NCBI GenBank assembly: GCA_004565275.1 | Contig: SDOX01000007.1 | Span: forward strand, 313,081 to 377,080 | Length of the DNA stretch: 64,000 nucleotides | Source of the DNA: Nannochloropsis salina CCMP1776 | Lineage: Eukaryota; Sar; Eustigmatophyceae; Eustigmatales; Monodopsidaceae | Direction of reading: 5' to 3' | Shown here: one piece after another, positions 39,101-49,339 of the stretch | Position numbering within the stretch: position 1 is the first letter of the stretch | Layout: the number at the start of each line of letters is the position of its first letter | The notes under the pieces: generated by a model | Told to the model about the DNA's origin: nothing | Seen by the model: only the letters and a program-made list of their open reading frames with translations | The model's database searches: none | Made by a program: the position numbers and the translations under genes

Positions 39101-40256
39101 CCGACCTCAACCACCAGGCCCAACAACTGCTTCTCCACCCCCCAGCCCTTCACCCCACGAGAACCAGGATGTGCTGATTGATCTGGATATACCTTCTTTC
39201 CCTTCCTCTCCCACGTTGGCTTGCGCAGCGTATCCTTCCGTATCTCGCACGCCCATGGAGGACTTGCCGCAATCGCCGAAATCGTTCAGGGATGGTGGCA
39301 CAACTGCTTCTCAGAGCGGTCGGACACCGCCCGCTGCCATGGACGTAGAGTTCGATCATTCCCGAAGACACATCCGCCTTTTATTGCACAAAGATGCCTA
39401 TGAACGCCTTCCTAGTTGCCTTGGACGTGTTGGGCGAGAGCAGACAAACCAGTCGGGGCAACAACATCACCAGTCTGGGGTAGTGGTTCCGATCGTGGCG
39501 ACGCTTTTTACGCAAGGAATAGATGCAAAGCAATCTTTGGCAAATCTTTCTAGTCAACTTAAAAAGGAGGCGAAGGAGGATACTACCGCAGAGCAAGGAG
39601 GGGCACGCATCAAGAATAATTCTTCAAAGGCTGCTTCTGCCAAAGTCGGAGGCGATTCGACAATTCAGCCTCTGATCAATCGGCGTTCCGCGCGCATCCT
39701 GAACGATTATTGCCATCGATGCCACCCTGTGCTGCCTCCTGGAAAGTACAATGTCTTTGATCGCTTGACCGAGCGCATCGATGTGGGTCGCAGTAGCTTA
39801 GTTTTTGATCCTGCGGAGGAATTTGCCCGGTCCCTGAGCGATATTTCTGTACATCCGCTTTGCGAGGGTCTGATGGAGGCCTTAACGCGGGAAAACGGGA
39901 TGCACAAAAATGTTGACTTATTGAGAGAGCAGGAGCGGATGGTTTTGGAGGTTGGGGGCGGACAAGTTATTTTTTGCAAGTCGGGAAAAGACCGCACGGG
40001 TATGGCAATAACGCTCTTCCAAGCACGGCTCTTGGCGCGGCATGGATGCGAAGGACTCGGCACCGACGGCTTAATACGCAATGCGAACATGATGCGCATC
40101 CACGGCACGCGTCTACTGATATGCGATAAAAATGTAGGACGCCTGAAATTTGCCTTCAACGGTCTGCAACTTCAATTCATGCCTCTACTATATAAGCCCC
40201 CCCTGGAGACCGTGGAGCATTTGATAGATTCGATCATAAACAGAGATATAACTTGA
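36198..40256 (+). CDS. INPP4-like phosphatidylinositol 3,4-bisphosphate 4-phosphatase
   Basis: Single exon of 1,352 aa from ATG 36198. An acidic start leads to a C2-like region at about residues 355-440 (GQMLVRLTVVAAEDLPL; CHPFVAITLEKPPP) and a second beta-rich segment (GALQLKVFQESDRSPACASF). A helical middle follows. The catalytic domain is C-terminal: VVVPIVATLFTQGIDAKQSL resembles the INPP4 LFN-GINEQQTLA block, and the CX5R loop is C1260-KSGKDR-TGM, matching the INPP4 signature CKSAKDRT with Ala to Gly. After it comes TDGLIRNANMMRIHGTRLLICDKNVG, then LKFAFNGLQLQFMPLLYKPP. INPP4 enzymes remove the 4-phosphate from PI(3,4)P2 on endosomes and plasma membrane. The protein is about 400 residues longer than human INPP4A/B because of low-complexity inserts. 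Confidence 0.85.
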   Translation: MTETSHSWGDDGWGACAANKIDEDDEEDTAEGLGQVEPSIRGTALIDLNAKGRIFSKVWNADHSENGLRVMVLGGKLINCTVDRHKLAGNKVMRFVTKIASNAPTKGREKRQMIIAISTESVGAEQVATGRDDDLVEIGRTDKSYDDPDSIFAIPVRVACRKNMDCRVRVQVTCSQSNLGVGGEAALLGQYIAKFSTIWNATSGGTPLVFPMTSPACPRGSRAVLWRLPFSSLRPPCSPFIELKARRHLSYSVPYLIWRPERGECPGVGPQKAQYHLRPHAREYAESDLEGSEFVNLVMARETTLESRFPYLLATLICRPFLGRMERAVEGWRLRLEHERIRQGFFSSHAEALKSGQMLVRLTVVAAEDLPLSTEGSPETDYAGLKVQPLKGDGVRLPNMSQRTQKLVALRGNKRTQAEDSPVRCHPFVAITLEKPPPQVGLLIGHTNTEYATRHPAFGTNTNKRLCPHNGRPRESFSPRGAARIQPAPPSSVSVQTPAFLFYTHADDPERGALQLKVFQESDRSPACASFIASTRLSLESNFRRADKALPMEEDAEVRLLLSDKAGRPAGRLLVRMAIFAAGGTNTMAAATSKSTGTQKALGVFESPLEPRTGETSGFSAQISPLEAAEEACYSWMWHVGFSGLAPRKGDFLTQFAEQKAASAGGTSVVRLRYPVDWIEGHIASLTQDLSMLQDSLLLWQRAVDDGRGFRSSEHKMTKDLQGVPTNVHSQTFVVADLNPQTYGSSSSSAVGCVPFSTSPSLFRDPALQDLFPSLSTHDVPNTAPAPQAVPPTRFYYDVVSTGAPTAHALGYRRGGLLSHHLEMDILQKDINALDQSLKPFYPSLQPTGETGLLCDELLLKLLRFEALAAKTAMRRILVLSQALGIATTSIATKLDIMLAEDADLTLSARTAENMCRAGFLICFQGLISTIGKEHGMLEDVAMAVEMASTFSFEICPKPRCSLPPTGARPQPPGPTTASPPPSPSPHENQDVLIDLDIPSFPSSPTLACAAYPSVSRTPMEDLPQSPKSFRDGGTTASQSGRTPPAAMDVEFDHSRRHIRLLLHKDAYERLPSCLGRVGREQTNQSGQQHHQSGVVVPIVATLFTQGIDAKQSLANLSSQLKKEAKEDTTAEQGGARIKNNSSKAASAKVGGDSTIQPLINRRSARILNDYCHRCHPVLPPGKYNVFDRLTERIDVGRSSLVFDPAEEFARSLSDISVHPLCEGLMEALTRENGMHKNVDLLREQERMVLEVGGGQVIFCKSGKDRTGMAITLFQARLLARHGCEGLGTDGLIRNANMMRIHGTRLLICDKNVGRLKFAFNGLQLQFMPLLYKPPLETVEHLIDSIINRDIT

Positions 40257-40856
40257 TCATCTTGATAGTTAAAAATAAGGTGTTTGGGCATTTCGTTTTT
40301 GGAAAAATATCGACTGTACGTCTTTGATTTATATTATATTCTGAAATCCAGAGCGAAGTCCAAACAAATTCAGGGGACAATTCATGTACTCTTCCTTCTA
40401 CATTGGACGAGCGAGAACAAAAGTGCTACAAGTATTCACTCCAACAATGGAATCCTAGAAATACTCCTTTCGAGATTGGGTGGGCAAACAGGACAGCACA
40501 CCAATAGAGATTTCCGGCGGACAGGGCAAAGTGCCTGTGCAGGGCTCGGAGGTTTTTCCCGCCCCCGCCAAAAGCCCGAGACCGCTTGATTTGCGCGCCA
40601 TGGCCCTCGAGCCACGGGAAAGGAGTTTGTTTTCACGACATGAGCGTGGGTTTTGTCGGCAGGGGATGTGATCTTAGTCGTGTTATCGGAGTAGATGTAA
40701 TATAGTCGCCTTACGTGTATGCTATTCTGTTCATTGTCAGCGTCCCAGTCTTTTCTTTCTCAATTCCTACCTCCCGACTAATGAATAACAATCATGACTC
40801 CACACACTTTTATTTCTGGGTGTTCACGTTGACACAGTGTGCATCTGATCGCAGAC
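40257..40856. other. Intergenic spacer
   Basis: 600 bases between the INPP4-like and DONSON-like genes, on the same strand. It is A+T-rich at both ends. No frame or RNA gene is supported. Confidence 0.45.
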
Positions 40857-43217
40857 ATGGACTCACTACGAAGTAGGGCTGTTGTGGAGCTGCCAATTAC
40901 AGTCGGGGATGCTATTGTGGATGAAAGCAGCAAGCGCATCGCGGCCGTTCTTGACAAGGAGAACATCAGCCATGTCAACCAGGACGCGGGGCGAGTAATG
41001 GAGAGGAAACGAAAGCAACCTCTATCGACAATCGATTTAGCTTTAAACATCACGCTCGGTAAAGGTGGTGCCACAAGACCCACGGCGCCCGTTTTGCCAT
41101 CCAAGAAACGGGCGCTTGCCCGGTCGAGCAGCACCCCATCCCCATCGTCTGCCTCCTACAGAGGGTCGCTCGCGAATTCTTTCAAGGAGGCGGCGACGGC
41201 CGCTGCCGCGTCGGTTGTACACTTTGGCGGTAAACACAATCAAAATCCACGCGGGCTGCCAGGCCATCCAGAGAGCACGTCGGAGGAATGTGAGAGGATG
41301 GCGGTGCGCGCCACCAAGGTTGGCTTCTGTCCCGGGATCGGGATTGTATCCACTTGTTTGCCCCTAAGCACGAAATCAGATGGTATCGAAGATAGAAGCG
41401 TCAAAGTCGATTCCAGTGCGGGAGGCCTTGGTTTGGGAAGCGTCCTCTTCGGCGGGCACGGACCCTCGGGGCCTCTAGAGCGCAAGCCCTTCCCGGCGGC
41501 TGGAGCGGACACCGACTTGGTGCTGGCCCGCCTGGGAAGCCTCGGGGACATTCGTCTGCACAGCCCTGTGGCAAGTCCGAAGCACGCCCAGGACATGGAG
41601 GGAGAGGACGGCGAGACCATGGCCTTGTCGTCTCCTTTTAATGAGGGGTATGCCCTGTGTCGGGGCCTGCCCGAAGACGCCTCTCTCAAATCCGGTCTGT
41701 GCTTTGAGTCTGCGCGCCCTTTTGACTGGTGTCGTGCCATTTCTGGTGCCACTGAGGCAAATGGTATGCTTTGTCACCTCCGGGAAAGCCTGCTACCGAC
41801 GCCAAACCCCTCCCTGCCGCGAGAGGGCGGGGCGCTCGAGGCGGGGCTGGTCTCTGTGGAGGCCGCGCTGGAGACTTGGGTGGCTGCCTCATTCTTGTAT
41901 GTCTACCCGCTGGAGCCCCTAGACACTTCCCTGCACCTGCCCCTGCATGTGGTGCGAAAGCGGATGGAGAATGCCTTTGTCAGAGACCCGATCTCCGTGT
42001 CGGGCACAGAGATCGGGAGAAAGCAGGACCAGGCGCAAAACGAAGCCATCAGACTCTACAAGCGGCTGCGAGAGTGGGAGGAGGCGTTTAGACACTTGTA
42101 CACACTGTATCGGCACAACCCATCCCTCACATTCTACCTGCAGGCCCCTGACTTCACGGTTGTGTGGACGCGGGAGGAGGAGGGCGCCCGCGCTGAGGAA
42201 GGGAGGGACGGAGAGAGTGAGTGTCATCTGAAAGCAGTCGTGTCCCACTCGAAACGCTGGCTTCGATCTCGGCTAAGAGAGGCGGGTATTGCTTTTGATG
42301 TGCCCTTGGCCCCGGAGGCGGAGGTCCGCGATATGTGCGAAGCCTCTAGCTTTGCGGGATCTGACTCAGTGGGAAAGTACGGGAGGGAAAGCCAGGGTGC
42401 GACGACGAAAAGAGCGCAGGGTAAAGATGGTAGGCAAGACAATGCCAAGGGGGCGGAGGAAGAGTTGGAGTTGCTCTTGTCGTCCATGACGGGGCAGCTG
42501 GCCGGTGGGGCTGGAATGGTGGAGATGGAGAGCCGCCGCCGAGCCAAGCATCTAAAGGATCTGCCGCAGCGTCGCTCCCAGCTCGTCCTCCGGGGGCACC
42601 TGGCTGTCCATGGACTTTTCTCGTTGCTCTTGGATCTGGAGAACGGAATGGGCCCAACTCAGGTGGGAGACGTACCAAGGCTGTTAGCGGGGCGAGCTTT
42701 CATGCACGGGGCTATGCAGCGGTTGAAAGTGACTTTCAACGGCCAGGTCCAGCGTAGCCTCGGCATGGGGGCCCGGGGGGGCAGGGAGGTGGACACGCGT
42801 GGTATGGGCCTAGATGATACGGAGGAGGTGCAAGGGGGCTGGAGGGAGACTTATGCGGAGGGCGTGGGAATGGAGACTGTGTACCAGCTGAAGCTCCGTG
42901 GCCCAGTGCTTCCAGAGCAGTTGCGGCGGCTTGCGGGGGTCGTGCACTTCATGCAGCTACGTGATGCAAGAAAAGAGGTGGAGCAGAAGGAAAAGGGGGT
43001 ACAAGAAGGGATTGCACAGGCGAAGGCCGGAGAGAGGGACACTTCGCGTCGCGGAGACTGGAGCCTTATAATGGAATCCCTACATGGGACGGAGGCGTTC
43101 AATTACCGGGTCGGCGGAGATTGCACGAGAGGCCGAGTCAGTCACGACCACGTACGGTGCGTGAAGGAAGTGCGTTGGAGCGCAGAGAAGCAAATGTTTG
43201 CGGTCATAACATGTTAG
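40857..43217 (+). CDS. DONSON: DONSON-like replication factor
   Basis: Single exon of 786 aa from ATG 40857. A disordered N-terminal third (Lys/Ser/Gly-rich, with KRKQPLSTIDLALNITLGKGG) precedes the conserved core. Matches to animal DONSON run in order: ARPFDWCRAISGATEANG against the QPFTWADHLK-type block; WVAASFLYVYPLEP; WEEAFRHLYTLYRHNP followed by FYLQAPDFTVVW; VSHSKRWLRSRLREAGIAFDVPL; then LVLRGHLAVHGLFSLLLD, RLLAGRAFMHGAMQRLKVTF, and YQLKLRGPVLPEQLRRLAGV near the end. DONSON helps load GINS onto MCM to assemble the CMG helicase at origins, and stabilises forks. The order and spacing of blocks support orthology. Low-complexity Arg/Glu stretches interrupt the core. The upstream GTG at 40839 is in frame but ATG 40857 is preferred. 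Confidence 0.82.
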   Translation: MDSLRSRAVVELPITVGDAIVDESSKRIAAVLDKENISHVNQDAGRVMERKRKQPLSTIDLALNITLGKGGATRPTAPVLPSKKRALARSSSTPSPSSASYRGSLANSFKEAATAAAASVVHFGGKHNQNPRGLPGHPESTSEECERMAVRATKVGFCPGIGIVSTCLPLSTKSDGIEDRSVKVDSSAGGLGLGSVLFGGHGPSGPLERKPFPAAGADTDLVLARLGSLGDIRLHSPVASPKHAQDMEGEDGETMALSSPFNEGYALCRGLPEDASLKSGLCFESARPFDWCRAISGATEANGMLCHLRESLLPTPNPSLPREGGALEAGLVSVEAALETWVAASFLYVYPLEPLDTSLHLPLHVVRKRMENAFVRDPISVSGTEIGRKQDQAQNEAIRLYKRLREWEEAFRHLYTLYRHNPSLTFYLQAPDFTVVWTREEEGARAEEGRDGESECHLKAVVSHSKRWLRSRLREAGIAFDVPLAPEAEVRDMCEASSFAGSDSVGKYGRESQGATTKRAQGKDGRQDNAKGAEEELELLLSSMTGQLAGGAGMVEMESRRRAKHLKDLPQRRSQLVLRGHLAVHGLFSLLLDLENGMGPTQVGDVPRLLAGRAFMHGAMQRLKVTFNGQVQRSLGMGARGGREVDTRGMGLDDTEEVQGGWRETYAEGVGMETVYQLKLRGPVLPEQLRRLAGVVHFMQLRDARKEVEQKEKGVQEGIAQAKAGERDTSRRGDWSLIMESLHGTEAFNYRVGGDCTRGRVSHDHVRCVKEVRWSAEKQMFAVITC

Positions 43218-43711
43218 GTACTAAACAGACACTAAAGAAAGTATTTCTCTTATTAGCGCTAGCTGAGCTCGGGTCAGACTCGTGGCCTCATGCCCTCGTT
43301 GGACAAGGACACATCTTGTGTACGTGAGCACATAGGCTCTGCAGTGACTATATGATAAATATTCAACCTTACGGTAGCACTGCTAAATTGTAAGATCGGA
43401 GCGATTGTTCTCTGTCAGTTTTCTTGAAAAGACGGTCTTGCAGAAACCAGAGTTCAGCTAGCACCGTTATTATGTGTCCCTGCGTCCCTAAAGTCCTCGT
43501 TTCTTTTCCTTCGTGCTTCACTTTTGGCTATCTCCCACATTGGCTGCATTCTTCATCATAGGACGCTATACGAAGACAATTACACATTCGGTCTTCGCTT
43601 TATGCTGGCAAGAGTAGAATTTTTTTTTTCCAGCTTTCTCTCCCGTCCAATACGTTGTCCGAGTTTCCTCTCTCCCATACCTCTCTCGACGCCTTCCCGC
43701 CCACCAGCAGT
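43218..43711. other. Convergent intergenic spacer
   Basis: 494 bases between the 3' ends of the DONSON-like and TM9SF genes. It includes a T run at about 43620-43629. No gene is supported. Confidence 0.45.
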
Positions 43712-45708
43712 CTAATCCACCTTGATCGAGGAGTAAATCCGGTGATTGAACCAAAAGGCTGCATAAAACCCGATAGCGCCGGTCAAGAGGAAAAAGGTAA
43801 AGGTGAAGACAGTCATGTGCCCGAAGTAGAGCATCATTCCCACCTTCTCATCTATCTGCAGCTCCTTTGCCAGGTACCAGATTGAGTACAAGAAAATGTA
43901 CAGGGCACACGAGCCGGAGCAGAGGAAGGAGCGCCACCACCACCTGTAGTCTTCGTTGCAGATCTGGAAATAGGTCATGACAATGGTCATCTCGGCGCAG
44001 GTGGCCACCAGGATAAGCACAGCCAAGAAGAGGAACCCAAAGATATAGTAAAACTGGTGGAGCCATAGGGCGGTCATGATAAAAAATAGCTCAACGGATA
44101 CAGCACCGAAGGGGAGAATTCCGCTGAAAATAATCACCAGCGCCGGGTGCATGTACCAGGGCTGAGGAGGAACGCCCCGGGCGATGATATTGGTGCGGAC
44201 AGGGTGCTCAATCGCAGGTTTTTTGTATCCAAAGTAAGAGCCGACAAAGACAAGAGGCACAGAGATCCCGAACCACAGGAAGATGAGGAGGAAGAAGTAG
44301 CCCACGGGCAGAGCCAGGGTGGACCCCCGGGCAGCCACGGCGGCGTTGAGGGCGAGGAAGATAGAGAAGACGACTCCGGGAAAGAGGAAGGCTGTGACAA
44401 GGGTGTTGCGTTTGAAGTCCGTCCCGCGGAACATCTTGTAAATGCGCGAGGAGGCGTAGCCCGCGAAGGAGCTGAGGAAGACGAAGAGGAGGACGAAGGC
44501 CGTGACAAGAGAGCCCCGGTTGGCGGGGGAGAGGAAGCCCAACAAGGCAAAGACCAGCGTGACGAAGGTCATGACCAGCAGGTGGACGCCGGAGCCGACC
44601 ATGGCTGCAAACACCGTAGGCATGGTTTGCGGCGGGCGGAACACGTCGGCGTGCACGAGCTTCCACCCGTACTCCTCCTTGGCGTCCTCGGCCGCGGTCG
44701 ACTCGTTGTACCGGCTGATGTCACGGTGCAGCGCTCGCACCAGGATCATGGCCACCATGCCGGCGAGGAAAAAGACGATCATGGTGCTGTTGGTGATGGA
44801 GAACCAGTGGATCTTGTCGTCCGGATTGCCCTTCAGGTACAGATCCCAGCGGTGCGCCCAGGGCGTGGCCTTGTCCTCGATCCACTCCACGTCGTAGGTG
44901 AAGATCACCTCGTCGTTGTCTTCCAGGGTCATCAGAGAATCTTGCCTGTTCGTAACCGGAGCGGCTGTCGAGCACGTGCTGTACTTCATGTTCTTCACCT
45001 CCGCCTCCGCGGTCGGCCAGGTTCCCTCGTACTTGTGACGGACGCTGTAGGGCTCCACCAGGAAGCCCACGATGCGGGACGTGAGGCTGCGTCGAATTCC
45101 GCCCCCCCCTCCGTCGGTACGTCGTTTCGCTCCTCGTGATACTTGATCATTAGTCGGATGTGATTGAAGAGAAAGTGTTTCTTGTCTTGTATGCCACCCA
45201 CAGGAAAGCCACGAATGAAGAAGGCGTCGTCCGGTCGCAGGTCGTTGTGCGCCTTCACCGCCACGGGCAGGTTGTCCACGATCCAGTGTGCGCGGTATTC
45301 CTGATCGATTGCCTTAATAAATTTGTCTTTCTTTTGTTTGTCCAACAGAACCCGACACGCCGTCTGACAAGGCGCTTGCACTTTGAAATTCAGTTCGTAG
45401 AGCGTGTTCTTCTCGATGCGGTCCCCGACCAGTACCTCGCCCAGATTTTCGGATTCACCTTGGATCTTACTAGGGTGGCAAAACGGCAAGGAGTAGTAGT
45501 CATACGGAATTTGTGTCTTGGTAGATGTGAGCTTGTTCACAAAGAGCCGTACCGACTCCCCCTTCTCGTAGGAGCGGGGCGCGACACCAGGCAAGTAGAA
45601 AATACCTTTCGTCAAAGGAAGTACCGCCACCACCAGCATTGCGGTTGCTAATCCTTTTTGTATGACCACTGCCATCGTTCTCCACCTGTCTACGTAATTG
45701 TACAGCAT
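43712..45708 (-). CDS. TM9SF/nonaspanin family nine-span membrane protein (frame break in a homopolymer)
   Basis: A large N-terminal luminal part and nine transmembrane segments are encoded by one exon, but the frame changes once at the run of eight C at 45103-45110. Adding one base in that run would give EGGGGIRRSLTSRIVGFLVE and rejoin the two halves exactly; no intron of workable size fits. This is more likely a sequencing or assembly slip than a dead gene, because both sides are fully conserved. Family landmarks: FYLPGVAPRSYEKGE at the start, PYDYYSLPFC, HFLFNHIRLMIKYHEE, VEPYSVRHKYEG, the cluster of hydrophobic helices, and the C-terminal YSSIKVD. That last is the KxD signal by which TM9SF proteins bind COPI and stay in the Golgi. 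ATG 45708 is upstream-most; ATG 45675 (MAVVIQKG, signal peptide) is an alternative. Confidence 0.9.
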
Positions 45709-46210
45709 GAGTCGGCGTTGCACAGACTGATAGAATGAATACGTCCCCTCGCATGCTATCCCATTTGTTGATGGTCACAACGGGGGGAAATGACAGAAAT
45801 CAACGATCATAACCCGATATGCGAATGGTTTCAAAGCCAAGCAAGACACAAAATGCCGGCGCACAGAGTCCCAGAAGGTGTCGGGGGAGGCCTCAAGCCG
45901 CCTAAGCGGAGGGACGTGGGCATGGGCGTGACGGAAGGAAAGAAAGCGAGCGATGCTAGAGGGCGAGTCGGCAAAGCTGCCCCGACGCCCAGACACTGCC
46001 ACACGGGAGAGGGCCTCTGTGGCCGCGCTTGTGTCGACGACGCTGGGGTTCGACGTAAAAGGCTCGTGTGCTAACCCGCGTGTCGCAAGAGTCGTAGTTT
46101 CTTGTAATTATGGTCGGGCAGAGCCATAGGGTCACTCAGACCGAGAGGATCTTGCTGTCTACTTTGAGACCTACACACCATTCCTATGTTGATCTCTGCA
46201 GGCTCGTATC
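45709..46210. promoter_or_regulatory. Divergent promoter region, TM9SF / NDUFA6
   Basis: 502 bases between two head-to-head genes. No coding capacity is convincing. Promoter function is inferred from the layout. Confidence 0.4.
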
Positions 46211-47047
46211 ATGGCGTTCAAGGCTGTGGCCAGCTACATGGGCAAGGAAAAAACACCCAGGTTAGTGCTGCGATGTGGAAAGGTCCATTGTTTGGCGGGT
46301 CAGGACGTTTGTCGTACATGTCTTTTTCTCGATAACATCAAGCTTCACCGTACAAGACCCTTTAACTGACCATCCTATCCGTATGCTTTAATCCGTACTA
46401 ATAGGAATCCGGTGGTACAACTGTATCGTACGATCTCAAAGGAATTGCCACGAGTGCTTACCATTTACGACGCGGATTTGGCTCCTGCAGAGGTATGTGT
46501 ATTGCATGAAGCGGTCTTCAAGTTACCATGCCATTTTTGGTTGATCCGCAAAGTATTGCGCGAAATTGTATGAAGGCTTGTCTGTAGAGCGTATGCCTTA
46601 AGTAATAGCGCTCGACTATTACTACCGGGCCCCTTCGGGAACTGATGCGTTGTTCTACAAATGGCAGCGACGCCTGCGAGAACCCTACCTAAGTACAGAC
46701 CACAGCACTGGCGTCCACTCTTCCTCCCTCCATCCGACGATGTCTGTGTATCTGTAATCTGGCTAAAGATCACCCTTCTCCGACTCATATGTTTGCTCTT
46801 CCACTCACAGGCCCGCGCCCAAGTGCAAGTGTTGTTCCGGAAGAATGCGCATTTGCAGGACCCGGTGATAGTGGACATGTTGGTGAAGAAAGGATACATG
46901 GAGCTAGAGGAGACATTGATGCAATGGAAGCAAAAGACTCACCTACTCCGATTGTTGGCGGCGGATACGGAAGCGCCGCGGAAATATAGAGAAAAAAATA
47001 CTTTCACGGAAAAGTTTTTAAGCAATTCATTTGTCCGGGAAGAGTAA
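46211..47047 (+). CDS. NDUFA6: Mitochondrial complex I subunit NDUFA6 (LYR protein)
   Basis: Three exons, 46211-46260, 46405-46492 and 46811-47047, encode 124 aa. Introns: CCCAG|GTTAGT to ACTAATAG (phase 2) and GCAGAG|GTATGT to CTCACAG (phase 0). The joined protein begins MAFKAVASYMGKEK and carries the LYR-type start of a helix (NPVVQLYRTISKELPRVL), then RAQVQVLFRKNAHLQDP and VVDMLVKKGYMELEETLMQW-like sequence with KQKTHLLRLL, which is the NDUFA6/B14 signature. NDUFA6 sits on the matrix arm of NADH:ubiquinone oxidoreductase and binds the acyl carrier protein. Its small size and three exons contrast with the mostly intronless neighbours. The 3' end faces the carotenoid isomerase gene only 146 bases away. 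Confidence 0.93.
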
Positions 47048-47193
47048 TGGGAGAGCCATGACTTCAGCCAAGGGTAGTGGGAGAGCTTTCAACGGCTTTT
47101 AAAAAAAGAGCGTTTCATTTGAACGCAACGTGTACGTGTCGTGTGAACTGTCGCTCTCATTACTTTGCAAGGTGTAAGATTTTCTTTGATCGC

Positions 47194-49076
47194 CTACTCC
47201 AACCTGAGCTTGTCAAGCATCTTCCAGTGCTGTCGCACCGAGACCAGGTTATTGGCGGCAATGTTCCCCGACGCGGCCACGGCAGGCATACCTGTGACCA
47301 TAACGATGTTGAAGACAGGTTAGTGAGCGTGCATCTTCAAGCATATAGCGCCAAGGGCGCTTGTGAGATGAGTAAAGAAAGCCCCTTCGATCCGACGCGC
47401 GCAGCGACGCCTTTTCCCCACCTACCTATCCCGGGAAAGACGCTGTCCCCGCACAGGTGCAGGCCTGGGAGGGGATTAGCAGAGGGGTAGGAATCCTTTC
47501 CCGCCCTGATCGCGGGGCCGTAGGTGCCCCTGTCCCGTCGCAAGAAGCGGGCGTGCGTCAAGGGCGTCCCGGCCAAGGAGAGCTTGATGCGCGCACGGAC
47601 GTCGGGGATGACCTTCTCGATGGCCCGCCACAAAATCTCACTCCGCTCCTCTTTGAGCCGCTTGTAGTCAGGACCCTGGCGGTCCAGGCCCTCCCAGAGG
47701 GCGAAGGGCTCGTTTCCTGCGGTGTAGGCGTGAATGGTGTGCGAGCCGGTGGGCGCCAGAGAAGGATCTAGAAGGCTAGGGATGGAGATGATGACGACGT
47801 TCCCTGGGCTGTTGATGGGCTGAGAGAAGTCGTCGACCACGGCGTAATGGCACTGCAGGTCCCCGGGGAGGCCTTCGGCGGCGATTCCGAGGTGGAGGTG
47901 GAGGAAGCTCTCTGTCTGAGACACGCGCCCCACTTGCTCCTGGTATTCGGGCAAAAGGCCCGCAGGCAGGAGCCGGGCAGTGTTCCAGACCGAAGCATTG
48001 GACACCACGCCTCTGCGAGCCCGCAGGATCTTCCCAGACCTGAGACGCACCCCCACCGCGCGACCGCCCTCTATCAGAATCTCTTCCACGTGCGCGCTGG
48101 TGTAAACCTTCCCGCCTGTCTTCGTGACGCCCCGGACGAGGGCATCTATCACAGCGCCTGTACCCCCCCGCGGATAGTCGAGCAGCACGTTCGGACGGTA
48201 CCAATCGGCCAGCATGTAGGCCATGACCGCTGTCATGGTTCCTTCCTCAGTCATACCTTGCAGCAAGAAGCATAGCAAGCTGAGCCAGTCCCGGATGAAC
48301 GGGTCGGTCACGCCGGCTTCTGCAAGGACCGTCGAGAAAGGCTGTTGGAGCTGAGGGCCTTTAGGTATTGTGGTGGCGACCGCCTGCCAGAACCTGGCCA
48401 TGGTCAGCAAGACGCCCGGATCGTTCCGAAGCACCGAGGGGGGGAGGGCCATGGCTGCCTCTGAGAGAGGATTGATGAGAGCCATAAACCGCTCCCATTG
48501 CTCCTGAGCATCCTTACCCCCGTATGTTTTCAATATATCTCGAAACGGCTCGGGTCCAATAGTGGCGGCAAAATTCCCGTACGGTAGACAAACGCCCCAC
48601 GTATTATACGTTAGCCAATCCACTTTTTCGTCTATAGCTTGGAAGACATGTAACAAAGGATTGGGACTTGCATCTTGGGATAAACCACTAAAGAGTGAGG
48701 GTCCAGAATCAAAAATGAAGCCGTCGATTTCAAATGCGTGTGCGGCTCCACCACAATGGTAGTGGCTTTCAACCACGGCCACGTCCAGTCCGTAGGTCGC
48801 AGAGCACAACGAAGCACAACTTAGCCCTCCAATGCCGGATCCAATGACAACCACATCGTGTTCTTCAATCAAAGTGTCTTTCAATTTAGATGGCGCGGTG
48901 GTGGTGGCAAAGAGACTGGACTGATGTCGACTGATCGCCATGGGCAGTACGGCGGAACAGGGTAGGGCTTGTCTGATAGAAGGACGATGAGGGACGGTAA
49001 AAAAGATCGCTCCGGGTAAGGAGGCGATCAGTAGGCCGCTCAAAAGCTGTGGAGGTAGGAAATTTCGCCGATGCAT
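47194..49076 (-). CDS. Plastid carotenoid isomerase / phytoene desaturase-like FAD oxidoreductase (CRTISO/CrtI family)
   Basis: Two exons, 49076-47426 and 47291-47194, encode 582 aa. The intron (GATAG|GTAGGT to TCACAG) joins CGDSVFPGIG to MPAVAASG, the C-terminal FAD motif of the family; the protein then ends KMLDKLRLE. ATG 49076 begins MHRRNFLPPQLLSGLLIASL, a signal peptide, then PGAIFFTVPHRP, with aromatic residues right after the cleavage point as in bipartite plastid targeting of secondary algae. The dinucleotide fold is VVVIGSGIGGLSCASL (about 75-90) and substrate-side landmarks include FDSGPSLFSGLSQD and DYPRGGTGAVIDALVRG. CRTISO enzymes convert cis-carotene intermediates to all-trans lycopene. 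Assignment within the CRTISO/CrtI/CRTISO-like set is not settled, and stramenopiles often have several. Confidence 0.88.
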
Positions 49077-49339
49077 TGCGTTTTCGTGTCCTGTATCGTT
49101 GCAGGATTGAAATCGCGTCACTTGAGCAGGTCCTTCGAGAGAGAACCTCCTGGTCCGACCCCGCGACACACAGCGAGTCAAGCACGTACGCCCGGTCTCT
49201 GAGCCTCGCTCACTCCTGTCGCCGAGCCGTCCGTCCAATGTTCATGCGCGAAGACGTCTCGCTCTAAATTATTACATTCACAGGTGTAAGCTTAAAGAAG
49301 TCAGTGCCTTTTCTGTCCATTGAGTTAATCATTTCGGAT
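49077..49339. promoter_or_regulatory. Compact bidirectional promoter, carotenoid isomerase / COQ2
   Basis: Only 263 bases separate the two start codons of these divergent genes, so both promoters and leaders must fit or overlap here. Motifs are not diagnosable by eye. Confidence 0.5.

Noticed and set aside
45070-45125. Possible tiny intron at the TM9SF frame change
   Set aside because: The only GT-AG pair is about 34 bases and does not restore the correct frame; a homopolymer slip does.
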